A DNA stretch of 64,000 nucleotides, from assembly GCA_902799045.1 (NCBI GenBank), contig CADBZH010000012.1, forward strand, positions 1-64,000. Reading direction: 5' to 3'. Numbering within the stretch: position 1 is the stretch's first letter; every line of letters begins with the position of its first letter. The translations under genes and the position numbers were made by a program. The DNA is from an uncultured Eubacteriales bacterium (GTDB taxonomy: Bacteria; Bacillota; Clostridia; Christensenellales; Aristaeellaceae). The notes under the pieces were generated by a model. It was given only the letters and a program-made list of their open reading frames with translations, made no database searches and was not told the DNA's origin. Positions 1 through 8,510 of the stretch are shown here, piece after piece.

Positions 1-80
1 ATTCGACGTTTACTCCCTGTTTTCCTTTTGGTTTTCTCTGCCTAACTGCATATTCCTTCAGCTTTCGCTTGGATTTATGC

Positions 81-98
81 TTTTGGAAACACACTCTA
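81..98. repeat. Terminal inverted-repeat end of a MITE-like element (copy 3)
   Basis: The sequence TTTTGGAAACACACTCTA matches, at 17 of 18 bases, the element end at 46193-46210 and, in reverse complement, the end at 39065-39082. Only this end is recognisable here. It stops 24 bases before the lipoprotein start codon, so the element abuts that gene's ribosome-binding site. Bases 1-80 show nothing else I can identify. Confidence 0.5.
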
Positions 99-121
99 AT
101 GCCGCAAGGAGGTATGGAAAC

Positions 122-724
122 ATGAACATTCGCAAGATCATTCCGGTTATCCTGATGCTGGCGGTCGTCGGCCTGGCGCTGGCGGCCTGCATGAACAACG
201 ACGCGGCGGTGCAGCCCGCCCCCACGGCGAGCTTTGAGCCCAGCGCCACCAACGGCGCCGCGCAGAACGGCGCCACGAACAACAACGGCTCCATGAGCAA
301 CAGCGGCGACAACGGCGTCACCGGCCCGACTACCGAGGGCGGCATGAACGGCAACACCACCGCCACCGCCGACGGCGCGCTGAACCCCTTTGACTGGGCT
401 AACGGCGCGGCGGACATCGAGAAGGCCATCAGCCGGATCAGCGAGCTCTCCGACGCCCGCGTGGTCGTGACCAACACTACCGCCCTGGTGGGCGTGAAGT
501 TTGACAGCGCCTACAAGGGCGAGCTGACCGAGCGCATCCGCGAGATGGTGGCCGCAGAAGTGCTGAAGGCCGATCCCGCCATCCAGACCGTGGCCGTCAC
601 CAGCGCGGACGAGGACGTGCGGAAGGTGTGGGATCTGTCCGAGAAGATCCGCGCCGGACGCACCGCCGACGAGCTGAGCGCCGAGATCAACTCGATCGTC
701 CGGAACGCGACGACCCTGAGGTAA
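122..724 (+). CDS. Sporulation lipoprotein, YhcN/YlaJ-like
   Basis: A 200-residue lipoprotein predicted to sit on the outer face of the membrane. The start at 122 has AAGGAGG at 106-112. An upstream in-frame ATG at 77 would begin inside the repeat end and has no ribosome site. A short basic N-terminus and hydrophobic segment end in a lipobox (LALAAC, Cys near residue 21). Residues about 22-95 are a low-complexity Ala/Asn/Gly/Thr linker. The C-terminal ~100 residues have the YhcN/YlaJ pattern: paired helices around a strand with VVVTNTTALVGV, followed by a second VAVTSADEDV strand. In Bacillus these proteins are forespore or inner-spore-membrane lipoproteins affecting germination. The exact role here is unknown. 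The gene stands alone upstream of dnaE. Confidence 0.75.
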   Translation: MNIRKIIPVILMLAVVGLALAACMNNDAAVQPAPTASFEPSATNGAAQNGATNNNGSMSNSGDNGVTGPTTEGGMNGNTTATADGALNPFDWANGAADIEKAISRISELSDARVVVTNTTALVGVKFDSAYKGELTERIREMVAAEVLKADPAIQTVAVTSADEDVRKVWDLSEKIRAGRTADELSAEINSIVRNATTLR

Positions 725-961
725 GGCAATAGGCAGTAGGGAATAGGCAATAGGGTAAGCTGCTGCCGCCCGTTCTCTTTTCAATTCTGCAATAGAAGTC
801 GCGGCAGCCGCTATTCCTATTGCCTTTTGCCTAGGTAGCCGCTGATTTATTCCCGCACCGATTCTGCGGCGCCTTTTCCGGCATCTGTCTCTTGCAAATT
901 TCTCGATTTACCTCCAGTAAACCTTCGAATAATCATCGTCTACCTATTCCCTATTGCCTGA
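725..961. repeat. Intergenic stretch bounded by GGCAATAGG-type inverted repeats
   Basis: The left end (725-753) carries tandem variants of GGCAATAGG and GGGAATAGG. The right end (942-961) is CTATTCCCTATTGCC, their reverse complement, and a third inverted variant lies near 811-832. The ~237-base interval therefore has terminal inverted repeats like a small non-coding insertion element. No gene is visible inside. dnaE follows 25 bases after the right end. Confidence 0.45.
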
Positions 962-985
962 CGGAAACGAAAGGATATACACATA

Positions 986-3900
986 ATGTTTGCACACCTG
1001 CACCTACATACCGAATACAGCCTGCTTGACGGGGCGTGCAAGATCAAGGAGCTGATGACCCGGCTCAAGGATATGGGCATGACCTCCTGTGCGGTGACCG
1101 ACCACGGCGTGATGTACGGCGTGGTGGATTTCTATCGCGCCGCGAAGGAGGCGGGCATCCATCCGGTGATCGGCTGCGAGGTGTACGTGTGCCCGGACAT
1201 GGACAACAAGACCAGTACCACCCGCGACTACAGCCACCTGATCCTGCTGTGCGAGAACGAGACCGGCTACCGGAACCTGTCCCGGCTGGTCAGCGAGGGC
1301 TTCATCCGCGGCTATTACTACCGTCCCCGCGTGGACTACAAGCTGCTTCAGGCGCACAGCGAGGGCCTGATCGCGCTGTCGGCCTGCCTGTCCGGCGATC
1401 TGCCAAAGCTGCTGCTGGACGGGCGGGAGAACGAGGCCCGGGCCATGGCCCAGCGCTACCTGGACATCTTTGGCCGGGACAACTTCTTCATCGAGCTGCA
1501 GGACCACGGCCTGCCGGACCAAAAGGCGGTGAATCCCCGGCTGGTGAAGCTGGCGCGGGCCATGGAGATCCCGCTGGTCGTCACCAACGACTGCCACTAC
1601 CTGACCCGGGAGGACGCCGAGGCCCAGGAGGTGCTGATGTGCATCCAGACCGGCAAGACGCTGTCCGACGAGCATCGCATGCGCATGGACACAGACCAGA
1701 TGTACGTCAAGTCCGAGGCGGAGATGCGCGCGCTGTTCCCGAATTTTGCCGACGCCATCGAGCGCACGGAGCAGATCGCCCGCCGCTGCCAGGTGGAGTT
1801 TGACTTCTCCACCACCCATCTGCCCGCCTTCCCGCTGCCCGAGGGCAAGACCGACAGGGGCTACCTGCGCGAGCTGTGCGAGGCGGGGCTCCTGCGCAAG
1901 TACGGCCCCGACCGGCCGGACGCCCGGGCGCGCATGGAGTATGAGCTGGGCGTGATCGAGAGCATGGGCTATGTGGATTATTTCCTGATCGTCTGGGATT
2001 TCATTCACTACGCCAAGACCCACGGCGTGGGCGTCGGCCCCGGCCGCGGCAGCGGCGCGGGCAGCATCGTGGCCTACGCGCTGGACATCACCGAGATCGA
2101 CCCGCTGAAATACGCGCTGGTGTTCGAGCGCTTTTTGAACCCGGAACGCGTGTCCATGCCGGATATCGACTGTGACTTTGACTACGAGCGCCGTGGCATG
2201 GTGATCGACTATGTGAGAGGGCGCTACGGCGCGGACCACGTGGCCCAGATCATCACCTTCGGCACCATGGCGGCGCGCGCCGTCATCCGCGACGTGGGCC
2301 GCGTGATGGACCTCAGCTATCAGGAGGTGGACGCCATCGCCAAGATGGTGCCCTTCGAGCTGAACATGACGCTGGAAAAGGCGCTGAAGATGAACGCGGA
2401 GCTGCGCGGCGCGTATGAGAGCGACCCGAACGTGCACCGGCTGATCGAGATGGCCCGCAAGCTGGAGGGCATGCCCCGCAACGCCTCCACCCACGCGGCG
2501 GGCGTGCTGATCACGGCCCGGCCCGTGGTGGACTACTGCCCGCTGCAGACCAACGACGACGTGATCACCACCCAGTTCCCGATGGGCACGGTGGAGGCGC
2601 TGGGCCTTTTGAAGATGGACTTCCTGGGCCTTCGGACGCTGAACGTCATCATGGACACCATCGAAATGGCCCGGGACCGCCTCGGCCCGGACTTCCAAAG
2701 CTCGGATATCCCGCTGGACGAGGCGGGCGTCTACGAAATGATCTCCTCCGGCGACACCACCGGCATCTTCCAGCTGGAATCCACGGGCATGACCCAGTTC
2801 CTGACGCAGATGAAGCCCTCGAACTTCGAGGACATCATCGCCGCGATCTCCCTCTACCGGCCCGGGCCGATGGAGTCGATCCCCCGCTATGTGGCGGGCA
2901 AGCAGAACCCGGACAGCGTGAGCTATCTGACCCCGCAATTGAAGCCGATCCTGGACGTCACCTACGGCTGCATGGTCTATCAGGAGCAGGTGATGCAGAT
3001 CGTGCGGGACCTGGCGGGCTATTCCATGGGCCGAAGCGACCTGGTGCGCCGCGCCATGGCGAAGAAGAAGCACGACGTGATGGCCAGGGAGAAGGAGGTA
3101 TTCATCCACGGCCAGGTGGACGCGGACGGCAACGTGGTGGTGCCCGGCTGTGTGCGCAACGGCGTCAGCGAGGACGCGGCCACGCGGCTGTTCGACGAGA
3201 TGACCGCCTTCGCCTCCTATGCCTTCAACAAGTCCCACGCCGCGGCCTACGCCCTCGTCGCCGTGCAGACGGCGTGGCTGAAGCTGAAGTTCCCCGCGGA
3301 GTTCATGGCGGCGATGATGAACTCGATGCTGGGCCACACCGAGAAGATCGCCTTTTACATCCAATACTGCCGCAAGCAGGGTATTCCGGTGCTGCCGCCG
3401 GACGTGAACCGGTCGCTGTCGAGGTTCTCCGTGGACGAGACCGGCGGGAAAAAAGGCATCCGCTTCGGCCTCGGCGCGGTGAAGAACCTGGGGCTCAGGG
3501 CCGTGGACGCGCTGGTCGGGGAGCGGACGGACAACGGCCCCTATCGCGATCTCTATGATTTCGTGGGCCGCGTCACCGGCGGCGACATGAACAAGAAGGG
3601 CGTGGAGAGCCTGATCCGCTGCGGGGCGATGGACGAGCTGCCCGGCAGCCGCAGCCAGAAGCTGCACGTGTACGAAAGGGCCATGGACGGCGTCAGCCGC
3701 CGCCAGAAGAGCATGGTCTCCGGCCAGATTTCCCTGTTCGGCATGACGGACAGCGCCGTCGAGGCCCCGCCGCCGCCGATGCCGGCCATGCCGCCCTTTG
3801 ACAAGAACCAGCTGCTGCAGATGGAGAAGGAGACCACCGGCGTCTACATCTCCGGCCACCCGCTGGACGCCTACGCCGACCAGCTTTCGAAGCTGCCGGT

Positions 3901-4486
3901 GAACGCCCGGTTTCTGGAGTCGCTGGCCGAGGAGACCCCGGACGGCGGCATGAGCTGGGACCAGAAGGTGGTGCGCATGGGCGGCATCATCGCCGAAAAG
4001 AAGCTGAAGGCCGCCCGCAGCGGCAACATGATGGCCTTCGTGCAGCTGGAGGACATGTACGGCGTGACCGAGGTGCTGGTGTTCCCGAAGGTCTACGAGC
4101 GGGTGAGCCACCTGCTGAACCAGGACGCGCCGGTGGTGATGACGGGCAAGCTGTCCATTCGGGAGGAGGAATCCCCGAAGCTGCTGCTGGACCGCGTCGC
4201 GCCGCTTTCCGAGCTGGACAGCCTGGACGACCGGCCCCCGCGCGAGCGCTTCGATCGCCGGCCGCCCCGCGCCGCGCGCAAGCTCTATCTGAAGCTCACC
4301 GCCGAAAAACGGGAGGCCGCGCTGAAGATCCTGGCGGAGACCCCCGGCGGCATCTGCGTGGTGCTGTACATGGCCGACGAGAACAAGGCCTACCAGGCTC
4401 CCCGGGAATACTGGGTGGACGAGGGCTATGACTTCGGCGCGCTGGCGAACCTGCTTGGCGCAGAGAACATCGTGTTGAAGGGGTAA
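986..4486 (+). CDS. dnaE: DNA polymerase III subunit alpha
   Basis: A 1,166-residue C-family replicative polymerase, normal for DnaE. An N-terminal PHP domain opens with HLHLHTEYSLLDG and runs to about residue 270. The palm carries PDIDCDFD with predicted metal-binding aspartates D393 and D395, and KMDFLGL supplies the third carboxylate at D545. GPGRGSGAGS precedes the palm. Helix-hairpin-helix and fingers regions follow, and an OB-fold-like segment lies at about residues 990-1070. In Clostridia DnaE works beside PolC, extending primers. The start has AAAGGA about 10 bases upstream. The gene is followed after 24 bases by a glycosyltransferase, which could be cotranscribed. Confidence 0.97.
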   Translation: MFAHLHLHTEYSLLDGACKIKELMTRLKDMGMTSCAVTDHGVMYGVVDFYRAAKEAGIHPVIGCEVYVCPDMDNKTSTTRDYSHLILLCENETGYRNLSRLVSEGFIRGYYYRPRVDYKLLQAHSEGLIALSACLSGDLPKLLLDGRENEARAMAQRYLDIFGRDNFFIELQDHGLPDQKAVNPRLVKLARAMEIPLVVTNDCHYLTREDAEAQEVLMCIQTGKTLSDEHRMRMDTDQMYVKSEAEMRALFPNFADAIERTEQIARRCQVEFDFSTTHLPAFPLPEGKTDRGYLRELCEAGLLRKYGPDRPDARARMEYELGVIESMGYVDYFLIVWDFIHYAKTHGVGVGPGRGSGAGSIVAYALDITEIDPLKYALVFERFLNPERVSMPDIDCDFDYERRGMVIDYVRGRYGADHVAQIITFGTMAARAVIRDVGRVMDLSYQEVDAIAKMVPFELNMTLEKALKMNAELRGAYESDPNVHRLIEMARKLEGMPRNASTHAAGVLITARPVVDYCPLQTNDDVITTQFPMGTVEALGLLKMDFLGLRTLNVIMDTIEMARDRLGPDFQSSDIPLDEAGVYEMISSGDTTGIFQLESTGMTQFLTQMKPSNFEDIIAAISLYRPGPMESIPRYVAGKQNPDSVSYLTPQLKPILDVTYGCMVYQEQVMQIVRDLAGYSMGRSDLVRRAMAKKKHDVMAREKEVFIHGQVDADGNVVVPGCVRNGVSEDAATRLFDEMTAFASYAFNKSHAAAYALVAVQTAWLKLKFPAEFMAAMMNSMLGHTEKIAFYIQYCRKQGIPVLPPDVNRSLSRFSVDETGGKKGIRFGLGAVKNLGLRAVDALVGERTDNGPYRDLYDFVGRVTGGDMNKKGVESLIRCGAMDELPGSRSQKLHVYERAMDGVSRRQKSMVSGQISLFGMTDSAVEAPPPPMPAMPPFDKNQLLQMEKETTGVYISGHPLDAYADQLSKLPVNARFLESLAEETPDGGMSWDQKVVRMGGIIAEKKLKAARSGNMMAFVQLEDMYGVTEVLVFPKVYERVSHLLNQDAPVVMTGKLSIREEESPKLLLDRVAPLSELDSLDDRPPRERFDRRPPRAARKLYLKLTAEKREAALKILAETPGGICVVLYMADENKAYQAPREYWVDEGYDFGALANLLGAENIVLKG

Positions 4487-4510
4487 ACCGGAACACCGCG
4501 AGGGAGACAT

Positions 4511-5458
4511 ATGAAAGCACCGAAACTATTCATCATCATCCCCTGCTACAACGAGCAGGAGGCGCTGCCGATCACGGCGAAGCGGCTGAAGGAACTGACG
4601 GACGACATGGCCTTTCGCGAGATCATCGACCCGGCCAGCCGCATCATGCTGGTGGACGACGGCAGCAAGGACGATACCTGGCGGGTGATCGAGGGCCTGC
4701 ATATGAGCGATTCGCGCTTTGAGGGCGTGAAGCTGGCCCACAACGCCGGGCACATGAACGCGCTCTGGGCGGGCATGACGCTGGCGGTGGACCGCTGCGA
4801 CTGCATCATCAGCATCGACGCGGACCTGCAGGACGACGTGAACGCCATGTACGGCTTCCTGGAGGAATACCGGAAGGGCGCGGACGTGGTGTCCGGCGTG
4901 CGCTCCAGCCGCAAGAAGGACACCTGGTTCAAGCGCACCACGGCCCAGGGCTTTTACCGGCTGATGGGCAGGCTGGGCGTGGAGATGGTGTACAACCACG
5001 CCGACTATCGCCTGCTCAGCCAGCGCGCGCTGAAGGCGCTGCTGTCCTTCGGCGAGGTGAACATGTTCCTGCGGGGCATGGTGCCGATGCTGGGCTTCAA
5101 GACCGCCGAGGTCTACTACGAGCGCGGCGAGCGCGTGGCGGGGGAGAGCAAGTATCCGCTGAAGAAGATGGTGGCCTTCGCCATGGAGGGCATCACGTCC
5201 CTCAGCAACAAGCCCATACGCTACGTGCTGGCGCTGGGGGCGCTGTGCGCGCTGCTGGGGCTGGCGATGGCCGTGTACGTGGTGATCGCCTTCATCAACC
5301 ATCACACCGTGGCCGGCTGGGCCTCGCTGATGATGTCCGTCTGGCTGCTCGGCGGCCTCCAGCTGATGGCCCTCGGCCTCATCGGCGAATACGTGGGCAA
5401 GATCTACATGGAGACCAAGAGGCGGCCCAAGTTCATCCTGGAGGAGCATTTGAAGTAG
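4511..5458 (+). CDS. Family 2 glycosyltransferase, GtrB/DPM1-like, membrane-anchored
   Basis: A 315-residue protein that probably transfers a sugar from a nucleotide sugar to undecaprenyl phosphate on the inner face of the membrane. The GT-A fold shows IIIPCYNEQEALP near the N-terminus, LVDDGSKDDTW and the metal/nucleotide motif DADLQDD. HADYRLLS and FLRGMVPMLGF are typical of the bactoprenol-glucosyltransferase branch. Two hydrophobic helices at about residues 235-260 and 270-296 anchor it, ending in GEYVGKIYMETKRRP, a signature of GtrB/CsbB-like enzymes. Such enzymes supply lipid-linked sugar for wall-polymer decoration. No flippase or acceptor-transferase partner is adjacent, so the sugar and the final acceptor are unknown. 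Confidence 0.9.
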   Translation: MKAPKLFIIIPCYNEQEALPITAKRLKELTDDMAFREIIDPASRIMLVDDGSKDDTWRVIEGLHMSDSRFEGVKLAHNAGHMNALWAGMTLAVDRCDCIISIDADLQDDVNAMYGFLEEYRKGADVVSGVRSSRKKDTWFKRTTAQGFYRLMGRLGVEMVYNHADYRLLSQRALKALLSFGEVNMFLRGMVPMLGFKTAEVYYERGERVAGESKYPLKKMVAFAMEGITSLSNKPIRYVLALGALCALLGLAMAVYVVIAFINHHTVAGWASLMMSVWLLGGLQLMALGLIGEYVGKIYMETKRRPKFILEEHLK

Positions 5459-5493
5459 CGGGCGGCTTGGCCTTCCCCAAGTGGGAAGGCAAG

Positions 5494-5602
5494 GACCCGG
5501 ATTGCCACGTCGCTTCGCTCCTCGCAATGACGTACAACACTGCCCTATGGCATCACGTCATTGCGAGGAGAACCCGGAGGGTTCGACGTGGCAATCCGGG
5601 TC
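5494..5602. repeat. Cruciform intergenic repeat (copy 1)
   Basis: Left arm 5494-5532 and right arm 5556-5602 are inverted copies built on GGATTGCCACGTCG...CTCGCAATGACG. The left arm has CTTCG between the conserved blocks. The right arm has a different internal palindrome, AACCCGGAGGGTT. Copies 2 and 3 are at 8323-8430 and 18731-18872. A short hairpin (CCTTCCCC AAGT GGGAAGG, 5471-5489) lies just before it, directly after the glycosyltransferase stop, and may help end that transcript although it has no U tract. Confidence 0.8.
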
Positions 5603-5693
5603 TCTTTCTATCCGGAAGACGTGCCATATCCCTGCGGGGACGCCGCCCCTTTGTGTCAATTCCGTGTTATAATTGGTTCTTTTTGAAATACAA

Positions 5694-5722
5694 TTGAAAC
5701 ATGTGAAATAGTGTGCTAAAAT
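5694..5722 (+). promoter_or_regulatory. Sigma-A-type promoter of the Big_2/lysozyme gene
   Basis: TTGAAA (5694-5699), a 17-base spacer and TAAAAT (5717-5722), with an extended -10 TG at 5714-5715. It lies about 75 bases before the start at 5797. A second extended -10 (TGTTATAAT, 5665-5673) lies just upstream and may be an alternative. Confidence 0.7.
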
Positions 5723-5796
5723 ATATTCGGATACCTGTCAACGCGCAGGCGTCCCACACAGGCAAAAACACCCGATTGGGTTTGGAGGAGCACACT

Positions 5797-8286
5797 ATGA
5801 AACCGAGGCTTTTCATGAGGGGACTGGCCCTTTTCGCGGCGCTGGCGCTCTGCCTGCCGGGGCTGGCATCCGGCGGCGCCCTGGCGGAGGAGCTGGGGGA
5901 GCTGGATCTCTTCGATCCCGCGATCTACATAGAGGACGGCGAGCCGACCCCCGTCCCGACGGAGGACCTGTTCGTCGAGGAGGAGCCGCCCGCCGAAGAG
6001 CCGACGCCGGAGCCTTCCGTCGAGCCGACGCTCGAATCCGCTGACGAAGAAACGCCGGAGCCTTCCGTCGAACCGACGCTCGAGCCTATTGATGAAGCGA
6101 CGCCGGAGCCGTCCGTCGAGCCGACGCTCGAATCCGCTGACGAAGAAACGCCGGAGCCGTCCGTCGAGCCGACGCCCGAGCCCGCTGACGAAGAAACGCC
6201 GGAGCCGTCCGTCGAGCCCACGCTGGAGCCGCTGGCGGCGGACGAGGACGCGGAGATCGCCGCGCCGGAGGCGGACCTGCGCCTCGGCCTGGGCGAGACG
6301 TTTGCGCTGGACGGGGCGGCGATCCTCGGCGGCGGGACCCCGACGCAGATCGCCTCCGACGCGCCGGCCGTCGTCTCCGTGAACCCGGTCGCCGGCACGA
6401 TCACCGGCGTGGCGCTGGGCACGGCCACGCTGACGCTCACCGTCGACGGGGCCAGCCGGGTGTACACCGTGGCGGTGCTGGAAGGGCCGAAGACGCTGGC
6501 GTTCCCGGCGGCGACCCTGGAGCTGGGCAAGGGCGAGGCGCGGGCTTTCGCGGCGACGGTCCCGACGGGCTTCGGCGCGGCGGGGATCACCTATGCCAGC
6601 AGCAAGCCCAGGGTGCTGCAGGTGGACGCCCTCGGCAACCTGGTCTCCAGGCGGACCGGCACCGTCCAGGTGACGGCCACGGCCTACAACGGCGCGAAGG
6701 CCACCTGCACCGTGCGGGTGCTGAAGGCGCCGTCGAAGGTGAAGCTGCCTGCAAAGACGGGCGTGCTGAGCCTGGGCGAGACGCGGGTGCTGACGGCGAC
6801 CCTGCCGAAAAAGAGCGCCTCCGCCATCACCTGGACCAGCGACAACCCCGGCGTGGTGTCGGTGGACGCCGCCGGCAGGCTCACCGGCGTGGGCGCGGGC
6901 AAGGCCACCGTCACGGCGCGCGCCTTCAACAACAAGAAGGCCAGCTGCGTGGTGACGGTGCTGAACGGCACGGTCCCGACGACGCTGGCGCTGAACGCGA
7001 CGAAGCTGTCCCTGGGCGCGAAGGAGACCTTCCAGCTCGTCCCGGCGCTGGGCGAGGGGGAGGCCGCGGCGTTCACCTATTCCAGCAGCAAGAAGAAGAT
7101 CGCGGCGGTGTCGGACAAGGGCCTCGTCACCGCGAAAAAGGCCGGCACGGCGGTGATCACCGTCAGGACCCAGAACGGGCTGACGGCGACGGTGGCGGTG
7201 ACGGTCAGCAAGGCCCCGAAGAAGCTGACGCTGTCCCACGCGGCCAGGACGCTGGCCGTGGGCGAGACCTTCCAGCTGAAGGCCGCGCTGCCCGCCGGCA
7301 CCGCCTCCGCCATCCGCTGGGAGAGCAGCGACGCCTCCGTGGCGGCGGTGGACGGCGACGGCCTGGTGACGGCGGTGAAGGCCGGCACGGCGATCATTCG
7401 CGCCACGACCTTCAACAGGAAGACCGCCCAGTGCAGGGTGGTGGTCTCCGCCGTGGCGGGGGAGAACATCGACCTGCCCGATCCCGACGCCAGCGCGCCG
7501 GACCCGACCGCCCAGCAGATGCTGGCGAACCTGAAGAAGAGCAGCGTCCTCGGCGGCAAGCGTGACGCCATACTGAACGTGATGGCGCTGCTGATGGCCA
7601 ACGGCTTCGAGCCCGCCTTTGCCGCGGGCGTCGCCGCGAACATTTACTCCGAGGGCACCTACGGCCTGTTCGAGAGCAGCAGGTACGTCAGCAACTACCA
7701 GAAGCGCCCGAAGTACTTCTGCTATCTGGACGGCGGCAACTACTACACCCAGGTGAACGGCAAGTACGAGGTCAGCGCCGTGTACCTCTCCCAGGAGGAG
7801 TACGACGCCTACACCGGCAAGGCCGAGAAGCGCCTGCGCTTCGGCGAGGAAAACTTTTACCTGGACAACTATTCCGGCAAGTATGCCCAGAACGTGGACC
7901 TGGATGCGCTGGAGGCCCTGATGACGACGCTGGCCGAGGGCAAGTGGCAGGGCAAGTTCGGCCTGGGCATCGTGCAGTGGACCGGCGCGCGCACCCGCGT
8001 CCTGGTGGGCTTCTATCGCAAGCACGCCGGTGAGGGCGGAAAAATCACCGCTTCGCAGGTGGTAGCCGCCGAAAACGAGATGATCCTCTACGACCTGAAG
8101 GGCAGCTACGCCAGCGTCTACACCGGCTGGAAGAGCGCCAACAAGGACCGCAACACCGCCGAGGCCGCCCGCACCGCCGGGGCTGCGGTGTGCCTGAAGT
8201 ACGAGATCCCTGCCAACAAGGAGAGCAAGGCCGTCACCCGCGGGAACAAGGCCGCCGAGATCTACAAGGCGATGGTGGGGAAGTAG
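5797..8286 (+). CDS. Secreted Big_2 repeat protein with C-terminal phage-tail-lysozyme-like domain
   Basis: An 829-residue exported protein. The start at 5797 has GGAGGAG at 5784-5790; an in-frame ATG at 5713 overlaps the promoter and is unlikely. A Sec signal peptide ends near residue 30 (GGALA|EE). Residues about 47-150 are a Thr/Pro/Glu stalk with repeated PEPSVEPT units. About five bacterial Ig-like (Big_2) domains follow to ~560, each with the SSDNPGVVSVDAAGRLT-type core and a G-x-ATVTA strand. The last ~240 residues resemble phage-tail lysozyme (NIYSEGTYG with a candidate catalytic Glu, then GLGIVQWTGAR). This suggests a wall-bound or released peptidoglycan hydrolase. There is no sorting signal, so attachment would rest on the Big_2 domains. 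It could act in cell separation or on competitors. Confidence 0.8.
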   Translation: MKPRLFMRGLALFAALALCLPGLASGGALAEELGELDLFDPAIYIEDGEPTPVPTEDLFVEEEPPAEEPTPEPSVEPTLESADEETPEPSVEPTLEPIDEATPEPSVEPTLESADEETPEPSVEPTPEPADEETPEPSVEPTLEPLAADEDAEIAAPEADLRLGLGETFALDGAAILGGGTPTQIASDAPAVVSVNPVAGTITGVALGTATLTLTVDGASRVYTVAVLEGPKTLAFPAATLELGKGEARAFAATVPTGFGAAGITYASSKPRVLQVDALGNLVSRRTGTVQVTATAYNGAKATCTVRVLKAPSKVKLPAKTGVLSLGETRVLTATLPKKSASAITWTSDNPGVVSVDAAGRLTGVGAGKATVTARAFNNKKASCVVTVLNGTVPTTLALNATKLSLGAKETFQLVPALGEGEAAAFTYSSSKKKIAAVSDKGLVTAKKAGTAVITVRTQNGLTATVAVTVSKAPKKLTLSHAARTLAVGETFQLKAALPAGTASAIRWESSDASVAAVDGDGLVTAVKAGTAIIRATTFNRKTAQCRVVVSAVAGENIDLPDPDASAPDPTAQQMLANLKKSSVLGGKRDAILNVMALLMANGFEPAFAAGVAANIYSEGTYGLFESSRYVSNYQKRPKYFCYLDGGNYYTQVNGKYEVSAVYLSQEEYDAYTGKAEKRLRFGEENFYLDNYSGKYAQNVDLDALEALMTTLAEGKWQGKFGLGIVQWTGARTRVLVGFYRKHAGEGGKITASQVVAAENEMILYDLKGSYASVYTGWKSANKDRNTAEAARTAGAAVCLKYEIPANKESKAVTRGNKAAEIYKAMVGK

Positions 8287-8322
8287 CGCATGGTGGCTCC
8301 TCGCCCCTGCGAAAACCGGAGG

Positions 8323-8430
8323 CCCCCGGATGGCCACGTCGCTTCGCTCCTCGCAATGACGTTGTGAAGATTCGAATCCGTTTTACGTCATTCCGGGGAG
8401 GAGCGCAGCGACGACATGAGAATCCGGCCC
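8323..8430. repeat. Cruciform intergenic repeat (copy 2, degenerate)
   Basis: Inverted arms at about 8323-8361 and 8385-8430 carry GGCCACGTCGCTTCGCTCC and GGAGGAGCGCAGCGACG blocks, homologous to the copy at 5494-5602 but with more mismatches (ATTCCGGGGAG in place of ATTGCGAGGAG). It sits between two convergent genes, just before the shared terminator. Confidence 0.7.
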
Positions 8431-8450
8431 CCCGGTTCCGTGAAGAGCAA

Positions 8451-8484
8451 AAAAACAGGGGGCGCTTCTGCGCCCCCTGTTTTT
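8451..8484. terminator. Bidirectional intrinsic terminator
   Basis: AAAAACAGGGGGCGC, loop TTCT, then the perfect complement GCGCCCCCTGTTTTT: a 15-base-pair stem with U tracts in both directions. It lies between the convergent lysozyme gene (ends 8286) and mgtE (ends 8511) and can stop both transcripts. Confidence 0.93.
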
Positions 8485-8510
8485 GCGTGATACGGTGTAT
8501 TCCCTTCCCG

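Noticed and set aside
1004-4510. A 1,168-codon open frame antisense to dnaE
   Set aside because: Mirror of a GC-rich coding strand: His/Arg/Leu/Gly-rich translation, no ribosome site and no family motifs, while the plus strand encodes a complete DnaE.
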